Assembly: GCF_002080045.1 (NCBI RefSeq)
Contig: NZ_MUIN01000009.1
Location: forward strand, 431,119 to 495,118
Origin: Pseudomonas sp. Bc-h
GTDB taxonomy: Bacteria > Pseudomonadota > Gammaproteobacteria > Pseudomonadales > Pseudomonadaceae
Direction of reading: 5' to 3'
DNA length: 64,000 nt
Part shown: in pieces, positions 9,014 to 17,391 of the stretch
How positions within the stretch are numbered: the first letter of the stretch is position 1
Layout: every line of letters starts with the position of its first letter
Made by a program: the position numbers and the translations under genes
Notes under the pieces: generated by a model
Databases searched by the model: none
What the model was told of the DNA's origin: nothing
What the model saw: the letters and a program-made list of their open reading frames with translations, nothing else

Positions 9014-9433
9014 CCCTATGGGAGACGCTGAAGTTGTGCTACAGCAGCGAAGCGGTGGGTCAGATGCCTCATCTGCTAAATGACGCAACGCCTCGCTGCC
9101 GTCGTGACCTCCGGCGTCTCCCACAGGAATTGCGTAAAAATCGAAGGCCGCGTTCGCTTTTGATCTTGCTTCTAAGCGCGCGTCAGTCGAGACGACACAA
9201 ATCGCGACTTGGGTGCAGGCTGAACGCAGGCGTCGCGCAGTGGGCCGAGCGGCATGGATGCCGCGAGAGCGCTGCCAGGACATGGATGTCCGTTCAGCGC
9301 GGGCCCACGGAGCGTCGCCGGAGTGAGGGAACCCGAGGAACGAGGGCCCAACCAGGAGCTAGGACACTTGGTTACTTGGTGTCTTTTCAAGTAACTCGCC
9401 GAAGGCGAAACAGGTCTGGCGTTAGCCAGACCC
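9014..9433 (+). repeat. Composite intergenic repeat, unit B
   Basis: Second, diverged tandem copy of unit A. The left hairpin arm is degraded (ATGGGAGACGCTGAAG) while the right arm, CTCCGGCGTCTCCCACA at about 9110-9125, is intact. The core (9161-9360) shares the landmarks of unit A. The GTTACTTG/CAAGTAAC hairpin lies at 9371-9395, and the tail ends in TCTGGCGTTAGCCAGACCCC. The stretch 9434-9597 holds no gene that I can support and probably contains the promoter of the regulator at 9598. Confidence 0.85.
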
Positions 9434-9597
9434 CGTCTCACCCCCATCAAAGCTGCATGTACACTTCTCGATACATTCAGGACATTCCACCGACACCTCA
9501 TCCCATCACCCTTCCGCCCCGCTCGCCAGCGAAGTAGCATGGCAGCGTCGTTCCTCACTCGCGGCCCACCCCGGCGGCATCACATGGCGGCAGCAAC

Positions 9598-10350
9598 ATG
9601 CAGACAACCCCAGACAGCACCACCGCCAACGCGCAGGCCGACGAGCGCCGCTGGACCACCCGCGCGCTGATCGTCGACGACGACGTACCGATCCGCGAAC
9701 TGCTGTGCGACTACCTCGCCCGCTTCAACATCCAGAGCACCGGCGTCACCGACGGCAATGCCATGCGCGAAGCCCTCGCCGAAGAAACCTACGACGTCGT
9801 GGTACTGGACCTCATGCTGCCCGGCGAAGACGGCCTGTCCCTGTGCCGCTGGCTACGCAGCACCTCAGACATCCCGATCCTGATGCTCACCGCCCGCTGC
9901 GAACCCACCGACCGTATCATCGGCCTGGAACTGGGCGCCGACGACTACATGGCCAAGCCCTTCGAGCCGCGTGAACTGGTGGCCCGCATCCAGACCATCC
10001 TGCGTCGTGTACGTGACGACCGCACCGAAGAACGCACCACCCTGCGCTTCGACAACTGGCGCCTGAACAGCGTATTGCGCCAACTGACCGCACCGGATGG
10101 CCTCGTCGTGCCGCTGTCCAACGCCGAATTCCGCCTGCTTCGGGTGTTCCTTGAACGCCCCCGTCGCGTGCTCAACCGCGAACAACTGCTGGACGCCGCC
10201 CGTGGCCGCTCCATCGAAGCGTTCGACCGCAGTATCGACCTGCTGGTCTCGCGCCTGCGGCAGAAACTGGGTGACGATCCCAAGTCCCCGCAACTGATCA
10301 AGACCGTACGTGGCGAAGGCTACATGTTCGACGCCAGGGACATTGGTTGA
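9598..10350 (+). CDS. OmpR-family response regulator
   Basis: 250 residues. The receiver domain (about residues 22-135) has acidic D27-D29, phosphoacceptor D71 (VVLDLMLPGEDG) and the conserved K of AKPFEP. A winged-helix DNA-binding domain (about 150-245) ends in VRGEGYMF. The ATG at 9598 is the only in-frame start before the receiver, and its ribosome site is weak. It overlaps the kinase gene that follows, and the pair is followed by an EF-hand protein gene. It resembles OmpR/RstA/CarR-like regulators, but I cannot name its regulon. Confidence 0.9.
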   Translation: MQTTPDSTTANAQADERRWTTRALIVDDDVPIRELLCDYLARFNIQSTGVTDGNAMREALAEETYDVVVLDLMLPGEDGLSLCRWLRSTSDIPILMLTARCEPTDRIIGLELGADDYMAKPFEPRELVARIQTILRRVRDDRTEERTTLRFDNWRLNSVLRQLTAPDGLVVPLSNAEFRLLRVFLERPRRVLNREQLLDAARGRSIEAFDRSIDLLVSRLRQKLGDDPKSPQLIKTVRGEGYMFDARDIG

Positions 10351-11432
10351 TCCGCTCAGCCGACACACTGTTCGCCCGGCTGTTCGGGGGCGCACTGCTG
10401 GCGATCGTTCTGGCCCACCTGCTGGCGTTCGCCTGGTTCCACTATTACGGACCAAAGATGCCACCGCCGCCCAGCGAGGCGCACCGGGAGGCCATGCAGC
10501 CGCGTCCACAACCGGACGGCACGCTGTCGGACATCGCCATGGACGCCTTACGTCCGCCGCCTCCGCCGCCAGGGCGCCCGCCGATACTGGGAATCCCTTT
10601 CATCCCCCTGCTGTTTCAACTGATCAGCCTGGTGATTGCAGCGTGGTTCGGTGCCAAGGCCCTGAGTCGTCCGATCCAGCGCATGAGCGATGCCGCCGAA
10701 CGTCTGAGTGAAAACCTCGACACGCCTCCCCTTGCACTGAATGGCCCGCGGGAGGCCCGTCAGGCGGCGCTGACCTTCAACCTGATGCAGGAGCGTATCC
10801 GCGAGCAGGTGCAGCAACGCGGACGCATGCTCGCCGCAGTGTCCCATGACCTGCGCACCCCTCTGGCGCGCCTCAAGCTGCGCGTCGAACAGATCGACGA
10901 ACCCAAGCTGCACGGGCAGATGACTCAGGACCTGAACGACATGATCGCCATGCTCGACGCGACCCTGACCTACTTGAACGAACAACGCACCAGCGAAGCG
11001 CTGCAGTATTTCGACGTCCAGGCGCTGATTGAATCCCTGACCGAAAACGCCCAGGACAACGGCGATGACGTCCAGGCCAGCGGCAGCTGCAAGCCGCTCA
11101 AATCCCAGCCCATGGCCCTGCGCTCATGCCTGCACAATCTGATCGATAACGCCTTGCGTTACGCTGGCCACGCGAGAGTGGTGATCGAGGATGCGAGCGA
11201 CCGGCTTCAAGTGCGTGTCGTCGACAACGGTCCCGGTATCCCGGCCAACCTGCGCGAAGCGGTGTTCGAGCCCTTCTATCGGGTCGAAAGCTCACGCAAC
11301 CGCAACTCGGGCGGGGTCGGCATCGGCATGACCATCGCCCGCGAGGCCGCGCGACGCATGGGCGGCGACCTGCGTCTGGAAGAAACACCCGGCGGCGGCC
11401 TCACCGCCGTGCTGGATCTGCCGCGCATCTGA
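10347..11432 (+). CDS. Sensor histidine kinase with proline-rich periplasmic loop
   Basis: 361 residues, starting at TTG 10347 and overlapping the regulator stop by 3 bases (TTGA). An N-terminal membrane segment (about residues 8-28) is followed by a short periplasmic loop (about 30-82) with two proline runs (MPPPPSEA and RPPPPPPGRPP). Then come a second membrane segment (about 85-105), HAMP, the H-box with H167 (SHDLRTPLARLKL), and the ATPase domain (N-box HNLIDNALRYA, DNGPGIP). The small sensor loop suggests it reads ions or membrane state rather than binding a large ligand. It must pair with the upstream regulator. Confidence 0.9.
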   Translation: MIRSADTLFARLFGGALLAIVLAHLLAFAWFHYYGPKMPPPPSEAHREAMQPRPQPDGTLSDIAMDALRPPPPPPGRPPILGIPFIPLLFQLISLVIAAWFGAKALSRPIQRMSDAAERLSENLDTPPLALNGPREARQAALTFNLMQERIREQVQQRGRMLAAVSHDLRTPLARLKLRVEQIDEPKLHGQMTQDLNDMIAMLDATLTYLNEQRTSEALQYFDVQALIESLTENAQDNGDDVQASGSCKPLKSQPMALRSCLHNLIDNALRYAGHARVVIEDASDRLQVRVVDNGPGIPANLREAVFEPFYRVESSRNRNSGGVGIGMTIAREAARRMGGDLRLEETPGGGLTAVLDLPRI

Positions 11433-11548
11433 AGCCCGGCTGCGTAAGCCCCCCGTTACAAACCCCACATACCCACGACACGCGCCCCATCGACGCTGCA
11501 TAAGCCGGTGCACCGCCGGTTTTATCCATCTGATGGGGAGTCAGTCCG

Positions 11549-12415
11549 ATGATCACAGGCATCAGCGGCAGCAGCAGTTATTCCAGTTACGTCAGCTCAA
11601 ACACCAGCACCAGCGCCACCGGCAACAGCAAGAAATTCGCCGACGAGTTGTTGAAGAAACTCGACGCCAATGGCGATGGCAGTATCGACAAGGACGAGCT
11701 GAGCTCAGCGCTGACCCCGGATTCGAAAGACGGCATCACCGTCAGCCTGAGCAAGGCGTTCAGCGATCTGGACAGCGACGACGATGACAGTCTGGATGCC
11801 GACGAACTGGCAGCCATGACCCCACCGCCGCCGCCACCGATGCAGATGGACGCAGGCTCCGCCGCCGACGAAGCCCAAGACCTGCTCAGCGCGCTGGACA
11901 CCGACGGCGACGGCAGCGTGAGCAGCGACGAACTGACCAGCGCCCTCAGCAGTTCTGACAGCAGCACCGACAGCAGCCAGGTGTTCGACGCGCTGGACAC
12001 CAACAAGGACGGCACCGTCAGCCTCGAAGAACTGACCGCCAGCCTGCAGACCCAGCAACCGCCCCCACCCCCTCCTGCCCAAGACTCAAGTGACCTGTTC
12101 AGCAGTCTGGACAGTGACAGCGACGGCAGCGTCACAGCCGCAGAACTGATCAGTGCGCTGCAAAGCAGCGGCACTAGCACCAGCTCGTCCAGTAGCGACC
12201 AGATCGATTCGTTGTTCAGCGCCCTGGATGCCGACAGCAGTGGCGGTGTCAGCACAGACGAACTGACGGCCGCCTTGACCCCGAACAGCAGCAGCCAGCA
12301 ACAGACCACGACGCAGGCCACTGAAGCGCTGAATCGCATGGTCGCCGCCCTCACCGATCGCTATAACCTCAACAGCAATGCGACAGCGGGCAAATACCTG
12401 AGCACGTCCGCCTGA
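11549..12415 (+). CDS. Six-EF-hand calcium-binding protein (XopAW-like)
   Basis: 288 residues. Six canonical 12-residue EF-hand loops lie at 39-50 (DANGDGSIDKDE), 75-86, 117-128, 150-161, 188-199 and 227-238. They form three pairs separated by two polyproline linkers (92-97 and 171-176). The N-terminus is Ser/Tyr-rich (MITGISGSSSYSSY) with no signal peptide or membrane segment. The whole protein is very acidic. Loop 6 has Ser in place of an acidic residue at position 5. The ATG at 11549 has GGAG about 9 bases upstream. Similar proteins are often named XopAW-family type III effectors; that label is by family only, and no secretion genes are present here. It probably buffers or senses calcium. 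Confidence 0.85.
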   Translation: MITGISGSSSYSSYVSSNTSTSATGNSKKFADELLKKLDANGDGSIDKDELSSALTPDSKDGITVSLSKAFSDLDSDDDDSLDADELAAMTPPPPPPMQMDAGSAADEAQDLLSALDTDGDGSVSSDELTSALSSSDSSTDSSQVFDALDTNKDGTVSLEELTASLQTQQPPPPPPAQDSSDLFSSLDSDSDGSVTAAELISALQSSGTSTSSSSSDQIDSLFSALDADSSGGVSTDELTAALTPNSSSQQQTTTQATEALNRMVAALTDRYNLNSNATAGKYLSTSA

Positions 12416-12450
12416 TAAAAAACCGCCGCTGAACCTGCATTCAGCGGCGG
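12415..12450. terminator. Bidirectional terminator between EF-hand gene and permease
   Basis: A perfect 11-bp stem, CCGCCGCTGAA (12423-12433) with TTCAGCGGCGG (12440-12450), and a 6-base loop. On the minus strand it is followed by a run of T, so it ends the permease transcript well. It sits between convergent genes. Confidence 0.85.
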
Positions 12451-12470
12451 CTTGTTCGCCCAATGGCAGC

Positions 12471-13523
12471 CTATCTCGGCAATTGTCTGGCGCGACTGTC
12501 AGCCACCCAATCCAGCAACAGGCTATAGGCGACCGCCAGCAACGTCGGGCCGATGAACAGACCGATGAAACCGAACGCGAGCAAACCACCAAACACGCCC
12601 AACAGCACGATCACCAACGGCAGGTTGCCGCCACGACTGATCAGATAGGGCTTGAGCACGTTGTCGACGCCGCTGACGATGAAGGTACCCCACAGCCCGA
12701 GAAAGATCGCCATGCCGTATTCGCCCTTCCAGGCCAGCCAGGCTGTGGCCGGAATCCAGATCAGCGGCGGGCCCATGGGCACCAGGCTCAGCAGAAAGGT
12801 GCCGATCCCCAGCACCAGTGCGCCAGGCACCCCGGCGATCAGAAAACCGATCAGCGCCAGGACCGCCTGCGCCGCTGCCGTGCCGATCACGCCATTGACC
12901 ACGCGTTGCACGGTGCCGGCCACCAGATCGACGTAATACTGCGCCCGATCGCCAATCAGCCGTTCAAGCAGACTGAGCACGAACGCCGCCAGACGCGGCC
13001 CGTCGCGATAGAAAAAAAACACGAAGACGATGCTCAAGGTCAGCTCAAGGATCCCGCCGCCGATCTGCGCACTGCGCGCCAGCAGCCAGTTGCCGACCTG
13101 CCCCAGATAAGGTTTGAGACTGGCCAGCATCGCCGCGCCCTGCTGATCGATGGTGGTCCAGTAACCCACCAGACGCTCACCCACCAGCGGAATGCTCGCC
13201 AGCCAAGTGGGTGGATCCGGCAAACCATCGACCTGTACATCCTTGATGAACACCGTGGCATCGCGCACATGATCGGCAAGGTTGAAGCCCAGCCACACCA
13301 GCGGCGCCGCCACCAGCAACATCCATCCGAGCGTCAGAATGCCCGCCGCCAGTGACTCTCGGCCCTTGAGCGCGCGGGTCAACAGGCGCATCAGCGGCCA
13401 ACTGGCGAACGCCAATACCGCGCCCCAGAACAGCGCCGACCAGAACGGCGCCATGACCCAGAGACACGCGCCGAGCAACGCCAGCAGAAGAATCTGCACC
13501 AACAGGCGATCGTTATTGAGCAT
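12471..13523 (-). CDS. AI-2E family membrane transporter (YdiK/PerM-like)
   Basis: 350 residues from the ATG at 13523, with GGAA about 6 bases upstream. A longer start at 13562 is possible. It has about seven to eight hydrophobic segments and the C-terminal family pattern FGFIGLFIGPTLLAVAYSLL. It belongs to the UPF0118/AI-2E permease family of Pfam, whose members export varied small molecules or sodium/protons. The substrate cannot be told from sequence. It is probably a single gene ending at the 12.4 kb terminator. Confidence 0.85.
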   Translation of the reverse strand: MLNNDRLLVQILLLALLGACLWVMAPFWSALFWGAVLAFASWPLMRLLTRALKGRESLAAGILTLGWMLLVAAPLVWLGFNLADHVRDATVFIKDVQVDGLPDPPTWLASIPLVGERLVGYWTTIDQQGAAMLASLKPYLGQVGNWLLARSAQIGGGILELTLSIVFVFFFYRDGPRLAAFVLSLLERLIGDRAQYYVDLVAGTVQRVVNGVIGTAAAQAVLALIGFLIAGVPGALVLGIGTFLLSLVPMGPPLIWIPATAWLAWKGEYGMAIFLGLWGTFIVSGVDNVLKPYLISRGGNLPLVIVLLGVFGGLLAFGFIGLFIGPTLLAVAYSLLLDWVADSRARQLPR

Positions 13524-13622
13524 GGGTCGTTCCGTAGAAGATAAGTCCTGAGACTGGAGCATAACGGCGAACGTCGTCGCTCGCCGCTTTTAGAGCGTGA
13601 AACGCCAGAGACAGAGCGCGTT

Positions 13623-14441
13623 TCAGCGGATCAGTTCGACGATCAGCCCCTGAGTCTGTTTGGTGCCGGCTTCCAGTCGCGCCGCGCGCACGCCCTTAGT
13701 GGTCAACGCCTCACGCCAGGCTTCCCCCTGAGGACCTGACAGGGTCACGCGCAACGTGCTGTCGAGGTTCAGACCCCGTGACAGCAAGGTGATCCAAGGC
13801 TCCGCCGGGGCAGCGCTGAGCATGGGTAGATCCAGCTCACCGGTGCTTTTGAGTTCTCGCAACAAGGTCGCGGAGGTCGGCAGCAGCTCGCCCAACGGCG
13901 CGCTGGCCTGGAATTGCTCGACATGCAGATAAGCGCGGCGATTGCCCCGGGTGATGCTGTACAGCGCGACCAGCGAATCGTTGTTCGGAGCGGCAAGACG
14001 CAGCAGCAGATATGCCTGCCCGCTGTCGGCGCCGTATAGTCTTGAGTTGCCGAAGACTTCGTTCGCCCACAGGCTGCTCTCGCCACAATCCCGCGCCTGG
14101 CACCAGAACAACAACTGCGCATCCTGTTTTTGCAGCGCTTCACGGGCCGCCGTGAACGCCTCGTCAGCGGAGCGTTCGGGTGGCAATTCATAGGTCACGG
14201 AGGTCGCGCTGCCACGGGCAGAGACCTGACCATCGAAGCGCAACTGGCCGCTGATCTTGCGAATCGAGCCCAGGGGATAGATGCGTTCCAGCTCGGCGGC
14301 TGGACGATAATCGACGATTTCTGCGTCGGTGGGGCGTGGCAGATTGGCGAAGTCCTGACTGCCCGTGACGTCGGCAGCCTGGCTCGTTACGGCGTAAGCG
14401 CTCAGGCACAGGAGTAGAGCGAGCGCACGAGGTAGATACAT
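13623..14441 (-). CDS. DUF4892 periplasmic protein
   Basis: 272 residues from the ATG at 14441 (GAGAG about 5 bases upstream). Alternative in-frame starts lie at 14453 and 14474. A signal peptide is clear (MYLPRALALLLCLSAYAVTS, cleavage near QAAD). The mature part has the Pseudomonas DUF4892 pattern around FWCQARDCGESSLWANEVFG, including two cysteines that could form a disulphide. Function is unknown. It follows the hydrolase genes across a likely terminator, so it may have its own promoter in the 150-base gap. Confidence 0.8.
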   Translation of the reverse strand: MYLPRALALLLCLSAYAVTSQAADVTGSQDFANLPRPTDAEIVDYRPAAELERIYPLGSIRKISGQLRFDGQVSARGSATSVTYELPPERSADEAFTAAREALQKQDAQLLFWCQARDCGESSLWANEVFGNSRLYGADSGQAYLLLRLAAPNNDSLVALYSITRGNRRAYLHVEQFQASAPLGELLPTSATLLRELKSTGELDLPMLSAAPAEPWITLLSRGLNLDSTLRVTLSGPQGEAWREALTTKGVRAARLEAGTKQTQGLIVELIR

Positions 14442-14470
14442 GGGCGCTCTCATCGACTGCAAATCAGCGG

Positions 14471-14498
14471 ACAAACAAATGCCGCACGAGTGTGCGGC
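14471..14498 (-). terminator. Likely terminator of the hydrolase operon
   Basis: GCCGCAC (14481-14487) pairs with GTGCGGC (14492-14498) across a 4-base loop. On the minus strand it is followed by ATTTGTTTG. The T-run is imperfect. It lies about 90 bases downstream of the hydrolase stop at 14592. Confidence 0.6.
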
Positions 14499-14591
14499 GT
14501 GTAGGGAGGTGAAATGTTCGGGCGTGGGCAGTGGTCCATCATGCTGTCTCCTGTTTCAACTCGCCCAGCCTCGACAGTTGCGCTGCGCAAG

Positions 14592-15446
14592 TCAAGAAAC
14601 GGCGAAGAACCGATTGAAACAGTCTGCAACAGCGCGCGCGCCCGCCTCGTCATTCAGGTGCAGATGATGGCCGCCGGGCAATGCAGTCACCTCAAACGGC
14701 ACGCTCGCCAGCAGCGCCTTGTTTTGCGCCAGCATGCCCTCTTCGGCCACCACCAGTTGCGCCGGACAGCGAATGGCATTGACGAACGACAGCGCCTGAG
14801 TTCGGGTCAGACGCGTCGCTGACGCCAGGGTCAGACGGCTGTCGCTGCGCCAGGTGTAACCGCCAGGCACCGGCATCAGACCGCGCTGGGCCAGTAACTC
14901 GGCCGCTTCGCGACTGACCGCGACCACGCCCTTCATCCGCGCTTCGACCGCACGGTCCATCTCCTGATAGACCGGCTTGCGTTTGCTCGATTGCGTCAGC
15001 TGCGCCTGCAACGCGGCGCCCATGCGCTCGGCTGCGCCTTCAGGCTCGCCAAGGGGTGGAATGAGACCGTCGATCAAGGCCAGGCGGTTGATCCGCTCGG
15101 GCAAGGCACCCGCGATGATCACCGAGACGATGGCGCCCAGGGAGTGGCCAAGCAGGGAAAATTTTTCCCAGCCCATTTGCTGCGCTACCTGGAGTACGTC
15201 ATGGGCATAGTCCGGCAAACTGTAACCAGCGCCCGCGGGACGATGATCGGAATGGCCATGGCCTGCCATGTCCAGCGCCAGAATGCGCAAGCCCTCGAGT
15301 TTGGGCGCCAGTCGGGCGAAGCTGTTGGCGTTGTCCAGCCAGCCATGCAGGGCAATCACTGGCGTTCCATCCTGCGGGCCGAACAGATGCGCCGCCAGCT
15401 CGATATGCGGCAGGCTCAGACGAACTTCTTCGACGGAACACGTCAT
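14592..15446 (-). CDS. Alpha/beta hydrolase (serine hydrolase-like)
   Basis: 284 residues. It has the oxyanion-region HGW (about 34-36), nucleophile S102 in GHSLG, and candidate catalytic His in the GGHHLHL stretch near residues 260-263. It resembles the serine-hydrolase-like (SERHL) branch, but the substrate is unknown. The ATG at 15446 overlaps the upstream hydrolase stop (ATGA), so the two hydrolases are co-translated. Confidence 0.88.
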   Translation of the reverse strand: MTCSVEEVRLSLPHIELAAHLFGPQDGTPVIALHGWLDNANSFARLAPKLEGLRILALDMAGHGHSDHRPAGAGYSLPDYAHDVLQVAQQMGWEKFSLLGHSLGAIVSVIIAGALPERINRLALIDGLIPPLGEPEGAAERMGAALQAQLTQSSKRKPVYQEMDRAVEARMKGVVAVSREAAELLAQRGLMPVPGGYTWRSDSRLTLASATRLTRTQALSFVNAIRCPAQLVVAEEGMLAQNKALLASVPFEVTALPGGHHLHLNDEAGARAVADCFNRFFAVS

Positions 15447-16276
15447 GCGCGGGCTCGCGGGCGCGCCTGGCTGTCATTCGCGGACTGGCCGCGAGTGGAC
15501 CAGCGGGAAAACAGGTTCTTGAGCATCTGCGCAGTATCCTCGGGGTGCTCCAGCGGAAACATGTGCCCGCCCGGTACCGAAAGATACTCGCCTTCGCGCA
15601 TGCTTTTCACCGACATCGCATGATGGCGCCGCACAACGTCGCTGTGTTCACCCCGCACCATCGCCAGTGGTACCCGCAGATGGCGGGCCATGCCGGGGCT
15701 GGTGTGAGGCACGCTGCGGTAGATGCTGATCTCGGTCGCCGGGTCGAAACGCAGGCGCAATTGCTCGCCGTCCGGCTGCAAGCCATGCAGCAGATAGGCC
15801 TCGAAGCACTCGGGATCAAAGCGGCGGAACAGGTGCTTGCCGGAAAAATACTGGCGGGCGGCGTCCAAATCGCTGAACACCTCGCGTCGCCCAAGCGTGC
15901 GACCGGCCGGGGTGATGCGATCAATGAAACCAAAGCGTTTGGCCGCACGGATCATCCATTGATCGAAACGCGTCAGGACCGGCGAGTCGAGCATGACCAC
16001 GCCTCGGTACAACTCCGGATGACGCAAGGCTGCGTGATAATGCAGCACACCGCCGAGTGAATGCCCCACGCCCCACACCGGCTGCCCCTGCTCACGCAGA
16101 TGGTGAACCAGCTCATCGACCAGGTTCGGCCAGTTGTCAGTTACGGGGAAACGCGGATCGTGAGCGTGCTGCTCCAGATGAGTCACCTGAAACTCATCCC
16201 CAAGTGCTGCGAACAATTTGCCGTAGGTGGCGGAAGGAAAGCCATTGGCGTGAGCGAAAAACACGGGTTGGGTCAT
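15443..16276 (-). CDS. Alpha/beta hydrolase
   Basis: 277 residues from the ATG at 16276, with GGATG upstream. The frame is open to 16321, but homologues begin MTQPVFFAHANGFPS. It has HANGFPS near the N-terminus, nucleophile S73 in GHSLGG, and a likely catalytic His in VPGGHMFPLEHP. The C-terminus is basic and low-complexity. It is the first of a pair of overlapping hydrolase genes. Substrate unknown; it could be an esterase or lipase-like enzyme. Confidence 0.88.
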   Translation of the reverse strand: MTQPVFFAHANGFPSATYGKLFAALGDEFQVTHLEQHAHDPRFPVTDNWPNLVDELVHHLREQGQPVWGVGHSLGGVLHYHAALRHPELYRGVVMLDSPVLTRFDQWMIRAAKRFGFIDRITPAGRTLGRREVFSDLDAARQYFSGKHLFRRFDPECFEAYLLHGLQPDGEQLRLRFDPATEISIYRSVPHTSPGMARHLRVPLAMVRGEHSDVVRRHHAMSVKSMREGEYLSVPGGHMFPLEHPEDTAQMLKNLFSRWSTRGQSANDSQARPRARA

Positions 16277-16339
16277 GCCGGCGCATCCAGAGAACCTTGA
16301 ACAGGCTGCAATTGTGCGCACCGGCGCTGCAACGCGGCA

Positions 16340-16377
16340 ATGACCGGAACTGCCATCGATGATGACACTCCGGTCAT
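16340..16377. other. Inverted repeat downstream of the thioesterase gene
   Basis: ATGACCGGA (16340-16348) and TCCGGTCAT (16369-16377) form a 9-bp stem with a 20-base loop. It sits between the thioesterase stop and the hydrolase start on the minus strand. It has no T-run, so it could be an operator or an mRNA hairpin rather than a terminator. Confidence 0.4.
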
Positions 16378-16388
16378 GCCGAATCCGG

Positions 16389-16832
16389 TCAGCGCGACGG
16401 TGGCTGCTCGCCCAGCGGAACGACCGCGACGGTCAGGCGCGAAATGCAGCTGGCCTTGCCTTCGTCGCTGGTCAGGCGGATGTCCCAGACGTGGGTGGTG
16501 CGACCAATATGCACGGGATGCGCGACGGCGGTGACCCGGCCGCTGCGTAAGCCACGCAGGTGGTTGGCGTTGATTTCGAGCCCGACGCAGAAGTATTTGC
16601 TGGTGTCGATCGCCAGATAGCTCGCCGACGATCCCACGGTTTCCGCCAATACCACCGAGGCGCCGCCGTGCAGTAGGCCATACGGCTGGTGGGTGCGGTG
16701 ATCGACCACCATGCTCGCGGTCAGTGATTGCTCGTCAAAAGCCTCGAAACGGATGTCCAGCAGCTCACCGATGGTGTTCTTCTGCATGGCGTTAAGGGCT
16801 TCGAGGTTGGGGGTTTCACGCCATAGACTCAT
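16389..16832 (-). CDS. Hotdog-fold acyl-CoA thioesterase (PaaI/MenI-like)
   Basis: 147 residues from the ATG at 16832. The hotdog helix motif is HQPYGLLHGGASVVLAETVG, with the catalytic acidic residue in the ETVGS part as in PaaI-type thioesterases. It likely cleaves a small or aromatic acyl-CoA. It lies among hydrolase genes on the same strand, 112 bases before the first hydrolase. Confidence 0.88.
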   Translation of the reverse strand: MSLWRETPNLEALNAMQKNTIGELLDIRFEAFDEQSLTASMVVDHRTHQPYGLLHGGASVVLAETVGSSASYLAIDTSKYFCVGLEINANHLRGLRSGRVTAVAHPVHIGRTTHVWDIRLTSDEGKASCISRLTVAVVPLGEQPPSR

Positions 16833-16870
16833 GGTTTTTCCTTGTTGTCTGTCGATATCGAGAATTGGAC

Positions 16871-16900
16871 GCCACCGCCGACAAGCCGTGCTGCTACAGA
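16871..16900. repeat. Single REP arm (TGTAGCAG type)
   Basis: ACCGCCGACAAGCC followed by GTGCTGCTACAGA matches the right arm of the paired element at 23054-23127. It stands alone between sixA and the thioesterase gene. Confidence 0.65.
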
Positions 16901-16932
16901 TATGTTCATTGCTATCGGGGTTGTGCAACACG

Positions 16933-17391
16933 TCACGCCGGATGCCGTACGCCCACCAGCTCCATCGCCCCTGCCAGCGGGAAATCCGCCTCCAGTTCTG
17001 CGAGACTGGCGGTGTGCATCGGCTCTGCCTGTTGCAGACTGCCATGCACCGCCAGACCGATCAGCGAACCCACCAATGGCTGATGGCTGACCACCAGCAC
17101 GTTGTCCGAAGCGTACAGATCGAGGTTATCGAGGACTTTGCGCGGATTGCTGTCCGGGGTCAGCCACGGCACGGTCACCACGGCTTCGGAAAAACCCAGG
17201 GCCTGACGCACAAGCTCGGCGGTCTGCTGAGCACGCACATAGGGGCTGGCGATGATCCAGCGCAATGGCTGGCCCATCAGGCTGGCAGCGCTGCTCAACA
17301 CCTCTGCCCGACCGTTGTCGGTCAGTTCACGTTCAGCGTCCGTGCGCGCGCGGTTTTGCGCCTCGCCATGACGCAGAATCCACAATTTCAT
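16933..17391 (-). CDS. sixA: SixA, phosphohistidine phosphatase
   Basis: 152 residues of the histidine phosphatase superfamily. The RHG motif with catalytic H8 (LRHGEAQNRA) is at the extreme N-terminus, and a second catalytic His is in VVSHQPLVG. SixA removes phosphate from His-containing phosphotransfer domains; in E. coli its main target is the nitrogen-related PTS. The start overlaps the stop of the DUF4389 gene (17388-17391). Confidence 0.9.
   Translation of the reverse strand: MKLWILRHGEAQNRARTDAERELTDNGRAEVLSSAASLMGQPLRWIIASPYVRAQQTAELVRQALGFSEAVVTVPWLTPDSNPRKVLDNLDLYASDNVLVVSHQPLVGSLIGLAVHGSLQQAEPMHTASLAELEADFPLAGAMELVGVRHPA

Noticed and set aside
8516..9433. CRISPR array
   Set aside because: Only two long diverged units, with no short regular repeats or spacers and no cas genes.
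8480..9558. Several short open frames in both strands of the repeat block
   Set aside because: Frames are not kept between units A and B while palindromes are, so the region looks non-coding.
11549..12415. Naming the EF-hand protein as a proven type III effector
   Set aside because: The resemblance to XopAW is by EF-hand layout only, and no secretion genes or effector promoter are present.
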